Source: Lachnospiraceae bacterium (GTDB lineage Bacteria > Bacillota > Clostridia > Lachnospirales > Lachnospiraceae). Taken from it: a stretch of DNA of 64,000 bases. Where the stretch lies: positions 1-64,000 of the forward strand of contig FZRB01000008.1 of assembly GCA_900199595.1 (NCBI GenBank). Reading direction: 5' to 3'. The notes under the pieces were generated by a model, which had not been told where the DNA came from, ran no database searches, and saw nothing but the letters and a program-made list of their open reading frames with translations. A program made the position numbers and the translations under genes. Shown here piece after piece: positions 39,948-48,506 of this stretch (positions are counted from its first letter, which is position 1; every line of letters begins with the position of its first letter).

Positions 39948-40679
39948 TTACTTTTCACAATAAATCTGAATTGCTCTATCGACAAACTCACCAGTTCCTT
40001 CTCCACCGGCTTTGTCTATATTTGCTCTCATTTCTCCTGGTGCACTATATGCTTTACCAAGACTGGAAAGAATCTCTTTTGTGCAGTTATACATCTTATC
40101 AGTGATGAAATCCTGTAACTTCTTCACCTGCTTCTGAACCTTCTCTGTGCCAGGATCCATTTCCTTCATTCCACCGAATTCTGTGAATATCATCATCATA
40201 TCTTTTACAATATTTGCATTATCTTCAGCGGTCCTGCCTTTACTCTTCTTTTCATATTCCTTGTAAGCATCCGTATCGCCCCAGGACTCTTTTGCCCGAG
40301 CCTCATATTCATCTATCTTCTTTGTATCAAATGCTGTAAAATCCATAATACTATTAACTCCTATCTCTTTTATTCCACGCGCAAGATTAAGCAGATTCTC
40401 TATATGTTCCATCTTAAGAGTGAGAAGCTCTATCTGTTGTTCTAGAGCCTTTCCTTTATCAAATTGAGGACTATCGATTATCTTGCCAATATCTTTTAGA
40501 GGAAACTCTAATTCTCTAAACAGTAATATAATCTGCAATCTTTCCAAAGCTGCATCGTCATACAGCCTATATCCTGATTCAGTATAGTCCGACGGTTTCA
40601 GTAACCCTATGCTGTCATAATATTGTAGAGTGCGTATACTCACTCCAGAAAGCTTACTGACTTCATGTACTGTCATCAT
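39948..40679 (-). CDS. MerR-family regulator with TipAS-type ligand domain
   Basis: 243 residues from ATG 40679 (GGGAGGAAGAAAAA). MerR helix-turn-helix (TVHEVSKLSGVSIRTLQYYD), dimerisation helix, and a C-terminal TipAS domain (about 120-243) that binds peptide antibiotics in TipAL. Its own promoter has the 19-bp spacer typical of MerR-activated genes, so autoactivation by a ligand is expected. Confidence 0.9.
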   Translation of the reverse strand: MMTVHEVSKLSGVSIRTLQYYDSIGLLKPSDYTESGYRLYDDAALERLQIILLFRELEFPLKDIGKIIDSPQFDKGKALEQQIELLTLKMEHIENLLNLARGIKEIGVNSIMDFTAFDTKKIDEYEARAKESWGDTDAYKEYEKKSKGRTAEDNANIVKDMMMIFTEFGGMKEMDPGTEKVQKQVKKLQDFITDKMYNCTKEILSSLGKAYSAPGEMRANIDKAGGEGTGEFVDRAIQIYCEK

Positions 40680-40710
40680 TTTTTCTTCCTCCCTCTTACG
40701 TGTTGATGTA

Positions 40711-40741
40711 ATCATAAACTATTACGTAACGTTAGAGTCAA
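40711..40741 (-). promoter_or_regulatory. MerR-type promoter with 19-bp spacer
   Basis: TTGACT (40736-40741) and TATGAT (40711-40716) are separated by 19 bp instead of 17, and the spacer holds the near-palindrome CTAACGTTACGTAATAG. This is the hallmark of promoters remodelled by MerR-family proteins. Confidence 0.75.
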
Positions 40742-40789
40742 TAACTTTTTTTATTTTTTTACTTTGCTTTTATTGGATGCCACTATGAT

Positions 40790-41206
40790 TTACCTTCCTT
40801 CATCCTTTACTTCAAAAGATTTATTCCACGAACCTATTTCAATCATATTGCCCTCTGGATCAGCAATGTAGCAAGTCCTCTGTCCCCAAGGCTCCAGTTC
40901 CGGTTCTAGCACCGGTGTTGCACCATTCTCAATCGCTTTCTTAAAAGCTTCATCAACTTCTTCGAAAGTATCAACATAAAGAGCTATCTCAAAATGTCCA
41001 TTTAATCCTTTAATATATTCATACTTTCGACTCGTCATATCCTCGAAGTCTTTTCTACCATAGAGAAGAAATAAAGTCCCATCTTTAACAAGATACACAT
41101 TCGATGTATCCTCTGCTTCCTTTATCTCAAAGCCAAGTACATCTCTGTAAAAACGAACCATCTTCGCCATATCTTCTACCAACAACCCAAAACCATCTAA
41201 TCGCAT
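40790..41206 (-). CDS. VOC family (glyoxalase/bleomycin-resistance fold) protein
   Basis: 138 residues from ATG 41206 (AAGGAG 9 bp upstream). Two beta-alpha-beta-beta-beta modules with GLLVEDMAKMVRFYRDVLGF and YIADPEGNMIEIGSW, and a metal-ligand-like Glu near the end. Members sequester or modify toxic small molecules. An inverted repeat shared with the WYL regulator's promoter lies 49 bp upstream. Confidence 0.87.
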   Translation of the reverse strand: MRLDGFGLLVEDMAKMVRFYRDVLGFEIKEAEDTSNVYLVKDGTLFLLYGRKDFEDMTSRKYEYIKGLNGHFEIALYVDTFEEVDEAFKKAIENGATPVLEPELEPWGQRTCYIADPEGNMIEIGSWNKSFEVKDEGR

Positions 41207-41254
41207 AACATCCTTCACTCCTTTTTGTTTTTCTATGCATCATAACACGCCAAT

Positions 41255-41274
41255 CATGACAACAGTATGTCATG
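41255..41274. promoter_or_regulatory. WYL-type operator candidate before the VOC gene
   Basis: CATGACA-ACAGTA-TGTCATG (7-6-7), the same half-sites and spacing as at 57074-57105 and 58838-58862. Confidence 0.55.
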
Positions 41275-41302
41275 TATAAACAAAAACAGTCCGAAATATC
41301 AT

Positions 41303-41746
41303 TCACTTCTCTCCAAGCCACTGAATAAATGCGGTCTTATCACTGCTATTATATCCTGAGTTCTCATAGAACCTCAAAGTTTCAGATTTTTTTGAACCGG
41401 TAAGCAGCATCATCTTATAACAGTTCTCTTGCTCAGAGATTATCTTAGCATAATTAAGGCACTCTCTTGCAAGTCCTCGTCCTCTATAATCTGCGTGTGT
41501 TACCACATTCTCCACAAAGGCATATGGTCTTACATTTCTGGTTAGATTCGGAATAATGACGCATACGCATGAGGATATTATCTTACCATCTATCTCATTT
41601 ACAATCAGATGATGATTTGGATCTTCAATAATCTGATTCCATGTTTTTTCAAGATGTTCGTTCATTTCAGGAATGCTTTCCTCATGTAAAAATAAATAAA
41701 GCTTAAGCATTGAATCTAGATCTTCTTTTCTTGCTTCTCGTACCAT
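41303..41746 (-). CDS. GNAT acetyltransferase, duplicate copy 2
   Basis: 147 residues, paralogue of the protein at 37777-38232. The differences cluster at the N-terminus (KEDLDSML against IEDLDELL) and after the pyrophosphate loop. Same GNAT core VVTHADYRGRGLAREC. It ends 4 residues earlier. Confidence 0.87.
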   Translation of the reverse strand: MVREARKEDLDSMLKLYLFLHEESIPEMNEHLEKTWNQIIEDPNHHLIVNEIDGKIISSCVCVIIPNLTRNVRPYAFVENVVTHADYRGRGLARECLNYAKIISEQENCYKMMLLTGSKKSETLRFYENSGYNSSDKTAFIQWLGEK

Positions 41747-41777
41747 TTAAACCTCCAAATGTATTACTTTAACTATA

Positions 41778-42605
41778 TCATAATCCTAGATATGACTTGG
41801 CACATTTCTCTGCAGCGTTTGGATATTCGTATCCTTCAACCTCAGCCAATTCCCTGGTTATACGAGCAAACAGTTCATGTGTTTTTATAAGTGCCTTCTT
41901 TATATCATCCTTATCATAATGCGCAAAGCACTCCTTTAAACCTGAAAGTATCTCCTCATCTGCCCAGTTGTCTATAAACCTTCCGTCATGCCACACATCT
42001 ACACCTGATACTTTTGAGCAGTAAAGCTCAATCATTCTGAGCAGATATCTTTTCATATAAGAATCCACACAGTTTTTCGCAGACCATATCTCGCCTCTCT
42101 TAAGTTTCTTATATGCCCAGATATCATGAAAATAGAAATCATTTACCATATTCGTAAACTCATCTTCTGTTATAGAAGGTGCAGTAACACTGTGAATTAT
42201 ATACTTCTTCAGCAGGCTCGTGAAGTCCATTACATCGTATAGCACCTCGTACCCTCTGTTCATAACCCACTGAGCCACTCCTTCCTTTATTGCTCCTTCA
42301 AACTGCTCCGGAGTAAGCATAATCATATCTACATCCTTATCCTCATCGTAGATACATCTTCTCTCCTTTCCGCCACCTAAAGTATTCTCAATAAATGAAA
42401 TATTCACGTTACCGAATCTCTTGGGATATTCTCCGGAAAACCAAGGTTCAGTATTTGCAGTCACTATAAAAATATCAAGATCGGAATATTCATCGGCCTT
42501 CACATCACTTCTTGTGGTCGAACCAATAGCTATGATTGCTTTAATATCATCATCGCTTTCTGCACTTTCAAGTATTTTATTTTTTATCTGAATATATTTA
42601 TCCAT
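41778..42605 (-). CDS. Aminoglycoside 6-adenylyltransferase-like nucleotidyltransferase
   Basis: 275 residues, near the 280-290 of AadE/Ant(6). The nucleotidyltransferase motif is GSTTRSDVKADEYSDLDIFI (G-S-x-R ... D-x-D), followed by the C-terminal helical kanamycin/streptomycin nucleotidyltransferase domain (IWSAKNCVDSYMKRYLL; FIDNWADEEI). It may adenylate streptomycin-like drugs, but chromosomal Clostridia homologues are often not resistance genes. It follows the membrane protein gene by 7 bp. Confidence 0.82.
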   Translation of the reverse strand: MDKYIQIKNKILESAESDDDIKAIIAIGSTTRSDVKADEYSDLDIFIVTANTEPWFSGEYPKRFGNVNISFIENTLGGGKERRCIYDEDKDVDMIMLTPEQFEGAIKEGVAQWVMNRGYEVLYDVMDFTSLLKKYIIHSVTAPSITEDEFTNMVNDFYFHDIWAYKKLKRGEIWSAKNCVDSYMKRYLLRMIELYCSKVSGVDVWHDGRFIDNWADEEILSGLKECFAHYDKDDIKKALIKTHELFARITRELAEVEGYEYPNAAEKCAKSYLGL

Positions 42606-42612
42606 GATCTGT

Positions 42613-43491
42613 TTATCTCCTAATTTTTCTTAATTTTCTATCAAAATATAATGCAAACACTGCAAGAATAATAAATATAATAACCTTCGTAATCAGCGCA
42701 GGAATCGGCAGTTCAATTCCGGCAAGAATTTGAAATATGGTCTGAACCGGAAGCATGATTCCAATGATCAGACATACTATTAATATCATCCTAAAAAAAA
42801 CATAACCGATAAACTTCTCTTTTTTACAAAGATAGTACGTAATGAACATGAGTGGACTGATGATTCCCATATCCAACACATATGTTGGTTCCGTGGTGTA
42901 TACTTCAATAAGTGCAAGTGGTGAATCCTTTATCAGCGTTGGAATAATATCCGGAAGCCATGTCACAAATAGAGAAAGTCCTGATAAAATGAGAAATACT
43001 TTCATTCCTTTAGTAAAAAAAGAATTTACTCCTCTGTTTTCTTCATTTTCCGTTTTATAAAAAAATGCAAGTAATATATTTACACTGAAAAGACATGTGC
43101 TGAATAAAAGTATATACACAAGATGTAATCTGTTATATGTAACGCCAAAAGCAAGGCAGGCTGAATAATATAATAACACACTTATATATCCAAAGTTTTG
43201 AATATATCTTTCCGTGCTCTGTTCTTTTCGGTATTTGATAAATGAATAAAGAGTAAGCGGTACAACAACAAACAGTACTGTAATATCCGTTCCTATCTGA
43301 ATTGGAGCTTTGAAAAATGAATCATGTGAATAAATCCCCGCTCCCCATATTCGAATGCTCTCTCCATACTGGTTCATCGCATAGTATGACCGTTCCGGAT
43401 CAAATGAAAATATACCCGTAATTGTGATAACCAGCACTAATATTATTATCGCTATATTCAATTCAATCAATGCCTTATTCTTTTCATTCAT
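42613..43491 (-). CDS. Multipass membrane protein of unknown function
   Basis: 292 residues from ATG 43491 (GGAGGAATAGTG). Eight or nine hydrophobic helices spaced along the whole length, with a conserved-looking external loop after helix 1 (FDPERSYYAMNQYGESIRIW). No transporter signature recognised. Lies in the run MarR-flavodoxin-membrane protein-adenylyltransferase. Confidence 0.7.
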   Translation of the reverse strand: MNEKNKALIELNIAIIILVLVITITGIFSFDPERSYYAMNQYGESIRIWGAGIYSHDSFFKAPIQIGTDITVLFVVVPLTLYSFIKYRKEQSTERYIQNFGYISVLLYYSACLAFGVTYNRLHLVYILLFSTCLFSVNILLAFFYKTENEENRGVNSFFTKGMKVFLILSGLSLFVTWLPDIIPTLIKDSPLALIEVYTTEPTYVLDMGIISPLMFITYYLCKKEKFIGYVFFRMILIVCLIIGIMLPVQTIFQILAGIELPIPALITKVIIFIILAVFALYFDRKLRKIRR

Positions 43492-43549
43492 CACTATTCC
43501 TCCAGTATAATTTGCAATGTGTAAAAAGTACACATTGCTATCTTTATCA

Positions 43550-44083
43550 TCACAAAATTTGCACAATAGAATCTAGCGAATCAAAATCCACAAAATCAAC
43601 TTGTTTGTTATAAGTTTCTATCATTGCAGATATTTCAGCGTCTCTCTCTTCTTCAGGTACACTCACAGCTTTTTTATATACCATTCCCATCATCTTCTTA
43701 TGAAGAAAATTTAGCTCAGAATAATCAATGCCTCCTCTAAGATGGAAAACTAAAGCTTTATTATACAGTTCCTCAGAAACCTGCGTCTTAATATTCTTTC
43801 GTATATGTTCTATATTCTTCTCATCTGTTGGGTCTGCCAGGCCCACAGTAACTATGCATATATTTTTATCGGATATATCACTTAGCTTTTTCAAGGTCTT
43901 TTTCATACCCTGAACTCCACCGGCATACAGACCACCCATATAGATAATTGTTTTATAAGAATTAATATCACTTACATTCTCATAGGACACTGCTTCGCAG
44001 TCCAGTCTTCCAGATAATTCCTCTGCATACTTTTTAGTAGTTCCATAGCAGGAACCGTATACTATAATTTTATCTTTATTCAT
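43550..44083 (-). CDS. Flavodoxin-domain protein
   Basis: 177 residues with the FMN phosphate loop YGSCYGTTKKYAEEL at 9-23 and GGLYAGGVQGMKK, as in the protoporphyrinogen-oxidase-like flavodoxin family (Flavodoxin_5). Probably a redox partner or FMN-dependent reductase. Its start overlaps the end of the MarR gene by 8 bp, so it is likely controlled by that regulator. Confidence 0.85.
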   Translation of the reverse strand: MNKDKIIVYGSCYGTTKKYAEELSGRLDCEAVSYENVSDINSYKTIIYMGGLYAGGVQGMKKTLKKLSDISDKNICIVTVGLADPTDEKNIEHIRKNIKTQVSEELYNKALVFHLRGGIDYSELNFLHKKMMGMVYKKAVSVPEEERDAEISAMIETYNKQVDFVDFDSLDSIVQIL

Positions 44084-44558
44084 TTTCAGATAGTCCTTTC
44101 AGATTTTTTTCAATCTTAACAATGGTCTTAATAGTCGTTTTTATATCCTTCTCAGGTATCCCTTCAAACATCTTCATCATAGTTACCTGACTCACGTCAT
44201 CATTTTTCTCGCAGAATTTCCTGCATTCCTTTGTAAGAACGATTCTCTGTTTTCTCTTATCTGCCACGTCCTGCTCAAAACGTATAAAATCCTTCTTCTC
44301 AAGTTTAAGGAGTATCTGCTTTACATTCTGGTGAGAGCTGCCAAGTATATCTGAAAGCTCCGAGAGTGTTGGTGGTTCCTTGCACATATTGATACAGATT
44401 ATTGCAAAAAACTGCTTCCAGCTTATCTCCTGCATCATATTATCCGCCATTGCCTGAAAACGATTCTCAAATGCACTAAGTAATCCAATCAAATAATAAC
44501 TGGATGGTATCCCGGAAAAATCGACCTTATCACTTTGTATTACTTCTTCTAATTTCAT
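44076..44558 (-). CDS. MarR-family transcriptional regulator
   Basis: 160 residues with a winged helix (PPTLSELSDILGSSHQNVKQ, then the RFEQDVADKRKQRIVLT wing with the conserved D-x-R). GGAGAAAAG precedes the ATG. Two copies of a GTAAYATATTAC palindrome lie 23-61 bp upstream of the gene, pointing to autorepression and control of the coupled flavodoxin gene. Confidence 0.9.
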   Translation of the reverse strand: MKLEEVIQSDKVDFSGIPSSYYLIGLLSAFENRFQAMADNMMQEISWKQFFAIICINMCKEPPTLSELSDILGSSHQNVKQILLKLEKKDFIRFEQDVADKRKQRIVLTKECRKFCEKNDDVSQVTMMKMFEGIPEKDIKTTIKTIVKIEKNLKGLSENE

Positions 44559-44580
44559 ACTCTTTTCTCCAATCTAAAAA

Positions 44581-44619
44581 GGTAATATATTACTCTTTTG
44601 ATAAAAGTAACATATTACC
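44581..44619. promoter_or_regulatory. Twin MarR operators
   Basis: GGTAATATATTAC (44581-44593) and GTAACATATTACC (44607-44619): two matching palindromes 26 bp apart in the MarR promoter region. Confidence 0.7.
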
Positions 44620-44662
44620 TTTTATTCTGTCAACAGATTTTTCTATAAATATTACATAGTTT

Positions 44663-47600
44663 TTAAAGCGAAACTTTATTTGCAGGATTAACCTGCTTTC
44701 TGACATTCCGCTTACTTACATTACTCTGAAGCTGTTTTAATGTATCATTAAAATCTTTTCCCTTATTCTCAAGCTGCATCCTTTTATTCAATCTGTCCAG
44801 AACATGAGTCATTCCTATTTCCTTTGCAATCTTGGATGTTTTGTCCAGTAGTTCAAGCTTTGTTTTCATTTCTGCCTTATTGAAACGCTTTGTTCCGTTT
44901 ATCATTTCATTAACATCCTTAATCGTATCTTCTGCAGTCATACTAATTGCAGCAGATACAATTGCCGTATTAAATGAAGCAGGATTCTTAATCATGCTTT
45001 TATTCATATCGACAATTTCATGCACTTCCGAACCGGATTTGTCTTTAATATCATTAATTGTGAAAAACTCTTTCAATGCTTTTTCGACATTTTGAGTAAT
45101 CGGTGTATTGTGTATAACTGTAAGCATCTTCCGGCGATTTAAGTCCACTTCTTCAAAATTAAATGGAGCTTTCACATTCTTATGTACAGCATTTAGATAC
45201 ATACTTGAAAATGCATCATTTACGAGCTCCTTCGAAATCTCCGGAGTAACAGATACTCCCGGATCAACCGCCTTGTCAGCTATATAATGCTTGAAAATAT
45301 CATTAGTCATCATTGAAACTCTGCATATATAGTTCTCGTCAAACTGTTTTGCAAAGTCCAAAGCATTATCGGTTTTTTTGAGGTTATAACCTGGTTTTAT
45401 TCCTGCAGTTGAAACGTTAATTCCAAGCACATCGTTAATTCCTTTATCGATTCCATCCTTGAAATCTAAATGTTCAACCGACTCGATAAGCTTAGGAAGT
45501 TTAGAAATATCATTCTTTTGATAATATAAAAGGTTACTGTTTACAAGCTTCTCATAGCTCTTAAGTATACTTGCAAACATTCTCTCATTTTTATCATCGG
45601 GAAGTCTTTTTCCGGGATCCTCCTCCTTTAACTTGAATGAATATCCTCCCTCCTGTTTCTTATAATCATTCACATGCTTTAACAGGTAATCCTGCATCAG
45701 CTTTTGAGATTCTAGTCTATTGCCTTTCTTAAGAGACCCTAGAATGTTCTTTACATCAGGATCTAACACTTTTTTTAACTTAGCAGTAAATTCGATCTGA
45801 TACCTTATTTCCTCTGGAACATAATCATTCTTTTCTAAACCATTTTGTTTTTCAAGCAAATCAAGTCCCTGAATTAATAATTGCTTTGCGTTTGTCACAT
45901 CAATACGGCGGAATCTTGATTTCTTCTTTTCTCCGGTCTTTGCCGCAGCATCCATCTCATCGGTTTTTCTATCGATATACTGATCCATAACAGCAAGTAT
46001 CTTCCTGCACTTAGGAATAGTAACACTCATGTCAAGATCAGCACTTTTTGAAGACTTTTTCAGTTCCTTAAGTCCATCTTGTATAGCCTTGTATTCAGGT
46101 GAACCCTTTCGAAATGTAAATGCATCCTCAAGAACTGTTTCATAAGCTCTTATTATATATGCATTTGCATCTTTGTGAGAATCAGGTCCAAGCGGTTCAC
46201 TCTGATTAGCAGCTTCAGGCTTCAGAATGTTCGGATCCACCTGAATATTATCCATATTAAATTCGGTTATTGACATTTCAGGAGCTATTTCGATATCAAA
46301 CTTCCGAACTACATTATTACTTCTGTCAGGTCTTGTAACAGAAGGCATTACAAAATGTGTTTTATCTATTGTCTCAAATTCTTCTAATGATTTTTTTAAA
46401 GTGTCTTCATTATATTTCTTTTCCTCCGGTTTTTTATTGTCTTCCGGATAAGCCAGTTTAAGCTTGTTAAAATCATTATTGATATTGTCAATAGAAGCTT
46501 TGGTATTTCTTGCAATATATATATTCTTATTTTCAAATTGAACGCACTCGAATATAGCAGGATCAGATTTTTTCCTTTCCTCATCTCTTTTAGCTCTGGC
46601 CGCCTTTATTTTTTCAATTTCTTCTATATTATTATTTTTCTTAGCTTTTTCATATAAGGCGCCTTCATTGTTAACTGCCTGTTCAATTCTTTTCTTCTCG
46701 CCTCTTATTTCTTCATAGGTTTTATCAACATCCGCCTTAGCCTTAGCCTGTTTTTCCTTAACCGTCTTAGTGTAATTTTCTTTTAATTTCAGAAAAACAT
46801 TATATCTGTCAACAAGTGAAGGAAAATCATCCTTCTTAATTCCACAGTCTTTTTCCAGACGATTTTCCACTTCTTCTCTTCTGATTTTGAAATCATTGAT
46901 AGACTTATTATAAGCATCAATAAACATCTGCTTTTCTTCAGCTGCCTTATTAACAGGTTTATTACCCTGTTTTTTCTTAGCTTTATTTAAGTCTTTCTCT
47001 GTAAGCTTCTTTTTATGCGAATTGTTATATTTTTCTTCATATTCCTTCCAATAAGCCTTGTTAATATCATCTAAATCACTCTGTTCAATTGCCAACAGCT
47101 TTTTGGTTTTATTTATATTTTGTGGAATAGAAACATATTCCTCAACATATCTACGCACAACCGGACTACCTATAAGTTCCTGCTGATTACTTATCTCCTT
47201 GTCATAATTATCTCTATATTCTTTTTGCCTTTTAACTATATCCTTTTCATAGTTTTCATTTAAATTAATACGATCTTTAATAAACTTAGGATAATTAACC
47301 TGTTCACCTCTCAGTCTGGATGATCTCTTCATATATAGCGTATCAAAAACCGGATCACGATCAATATCAACAGGGAAATTTCCTGTGCTGCTCACAAATA
47401 TATCGCTGTAGAGAGCCTTCATCATATCTATCTCATTAACAGCACTTTGAACCTTATCAATTTCCTTCTGATCTCTTCTGTTTGTCTCAATTTTATATCG
47501 TATGCCGTTATATACCAATGGATAAATCGACTGATAGTTTTCGTCAGCTCTGTTGTGAAATCCCTGATAAATCATAGAATTAACATCCGGAAAATTCCCT

Positions 47601-48307
47601 TGATTGATTTTTCCGGTCTTTAAATCATCCATTAGATTTTTATGTTGTTTAATAACCGCGCTACAAATCGGATTCTTCTTAAACTGTTCGATATTTTCTT
47701 CGAATTTATCGGAAATGAGTTCTGTCAGAATTTCGGAACGCCAGGTTTTTTTATCCACTTCAGAACCAGTAACATGTTCATACTCATACTTCAGATGAGC
47801 CAGATACATGAGCTTTGCTATGTCATTCTCTATCTGACGATCTCCTTCTTCATTCATGGGAATCTTATTATTTTCCACATTAGCATGGGCAATCTTTATA
47901 AGCGAATTAAATACATCTGCCCCTGACTCCTGAAGAGCCTTTACAGCAGCATAAGAGTTTTCCGCATATGCAGCATTAAGATCTGCAACATTCGGATCCT
48001 TGCTGAACGAATCCGGATTTTTTTTATTTTGATTTACAAGACAGTTCTTGAGAGAATTCTGCATTATAACAGCAGCTGCTGCAAACTCAGATTTATTCTC
48101 AGCAGTAGCTTCCGGTTTATTTGCATTATCATATAGTTTTTCATAGTTTTTTGCGAGATTCTTTGCCTCGGAAAGATCAGCTGACTCCAACTTATTATCT
48201 TTAAGAACAAGAACAACCTTCTTAGCAGGTGAACCTTTTTCATACGCCTGTCTAATGACTTCCTCTTCATCTATAATATTCTTTGCATTTTCTACTTCTT
48301 TCATCAT
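44663..48307 (-). CDS. Very large cytoplasmic coiled-coil protein (1214 residues)
   Basis: ATG-ATG start after GGAGGTAA. No signal peptide, transmembrane helix, Cys motif or nucleotide-binding motif is visible. The protein is extremely rich in Lys, Glu, Asp and Asn, with long predicted coiled coils at about 340-580 (EKKRIEQAVNNEGALYEKAK region) and shorter helical blocks elsewhere. No family recognised. It is a single-gene unit between MarR and the ABC transporter. Candidates are a scaffold, a secreted effector without a classical signal, or a surface-associated protein. Confidence 0.75.
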   Translation of the reverse strand: MMKEVENAKNIIDEEEVIRQAYEKGSPAKKVVLVLKDNKLESADLSEAKNLAKNYEKLYDNANKPEATAENKSEFAAAAVIMQNSLKNCLVNQNKKNPDSFSKDPNVADLNAAYAENSYAAVKALQESGADVFNSLIKIAHANVENNKIPMNEEGDRQIENDIAKLMYLAHLKYEYEHVTGSEVDKKTWRSEILTELISDKFEENIEQFKKNPICSAVIKQHKNLMDDLKTGKINQGNFPDVNSMIYQGFHNRADENYQSIYPLVYNGIRYKIETNRRDQKEIDKVQSAVNEIDMMKALYSDIFVSSTGNFPVDIDRDPVFDTLYMKRSSRLRGEQVNYPKFIKDRINLNENYEKDIVKRQKEYRDNYDKEISNQQELIGSPVVRRYVEEYVSIPQNINKTKKLLAIEQSDLDDINKAYWKEYEEKYNNSHKKKLTEKDLNKAKKKQGNKPVNKAAEEKQMFIDAYNKSINDFKIRREEVENRLEKDCGIKKDDFPSLVDRYNVFLKLKENYTKTVKEKQAKAKADVDKTYEEIRGEKKRIEQAVNNEGALYEKAKKNNNIEEIEKIKAARAKRDEERKKSDPAIFECVQFENKNIYIARNTKASIDNINNDFNKLKLAYPEDNKKPEEKKYNEDTLKKSLEEFETIDKTHFVMPSVTRPDRSNNVVRKFDIEIAPEMSITEFNMDNIQVDPNILKPEAANQSEPLGPDSHKDANAYIIRAYETVLEDAFTFRKGSPEYKAIQDGLKELKKSSKSADLDMSVTIPKCRKILAVMDQYIDRKTDEMDAAAKTGEKKKSRFRRIDVTNAKQLLIQGLDLLEKQNGLEKNDYVPEEIRYQIEFTAKLKKVLDPDVKNILGSLKKGNRLESQKLMQDYLLKHVNDYKKQEGGYSFKLKEEDPGKRLPDDKNERMFASILKSYEKLVNSNLLYYQKNDISKLPKLIESVEHLDFKDGIDKGINDVLGINVSTAGIKPGYNLKKTDNALDFAKQFDENYICRVSMMTNDIFKHYIADKAVDPGVSVTPEISKELVNDAFSSMYLNAVHKNVKAPFNFEEVDLNRRKMLTVIHNTPITQNVEKALKEFFTINDIKDKSGSEVHEIVDMNKSMIKNPASFNTAIVSAAISMTAEDTIKDVNEMINGTKRFNKAEMKTKLELLDKTSKIAKEIGMTHVLDRLNKRMQLENKGKDFNDTLKQLQSNVSKRNVRKQVNPANKVSL

Positions 48308-48409
48308 TTACCTCCGATATACATTATATCTTTATCTTCCCCAAATATAATAGTTCGAAACCTATTGTATCATAAGCTCCGAACTATTATCCAGTAAATA
48401 AATTTGATA

Positions 48410-48504
48410 TTACTTTTTTCGAATCACAGTATTAACTCTGTCCTCAACAAACCCAACAGCTAAAGCAGTATACTTTGAACCCTCATTGGTAACTGCATGA
48501 GCCC
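48410..48504 (-). pseudogene. 3' remnant of a tandem-GNAT gene
   Basis: The minus strand reads AHAVTNEGSKYTALAVGFVE then DRVNTVIRKK and TAA, the same C-terminus as the 35536-36678 protein, with about 12 differences in 95 bp. It begins 2 bp after the permease stop codon with no 5' part, so a recombination event left only the gene's tail. Confidence 0.8.
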
Positions 48505-48506
48505 TG

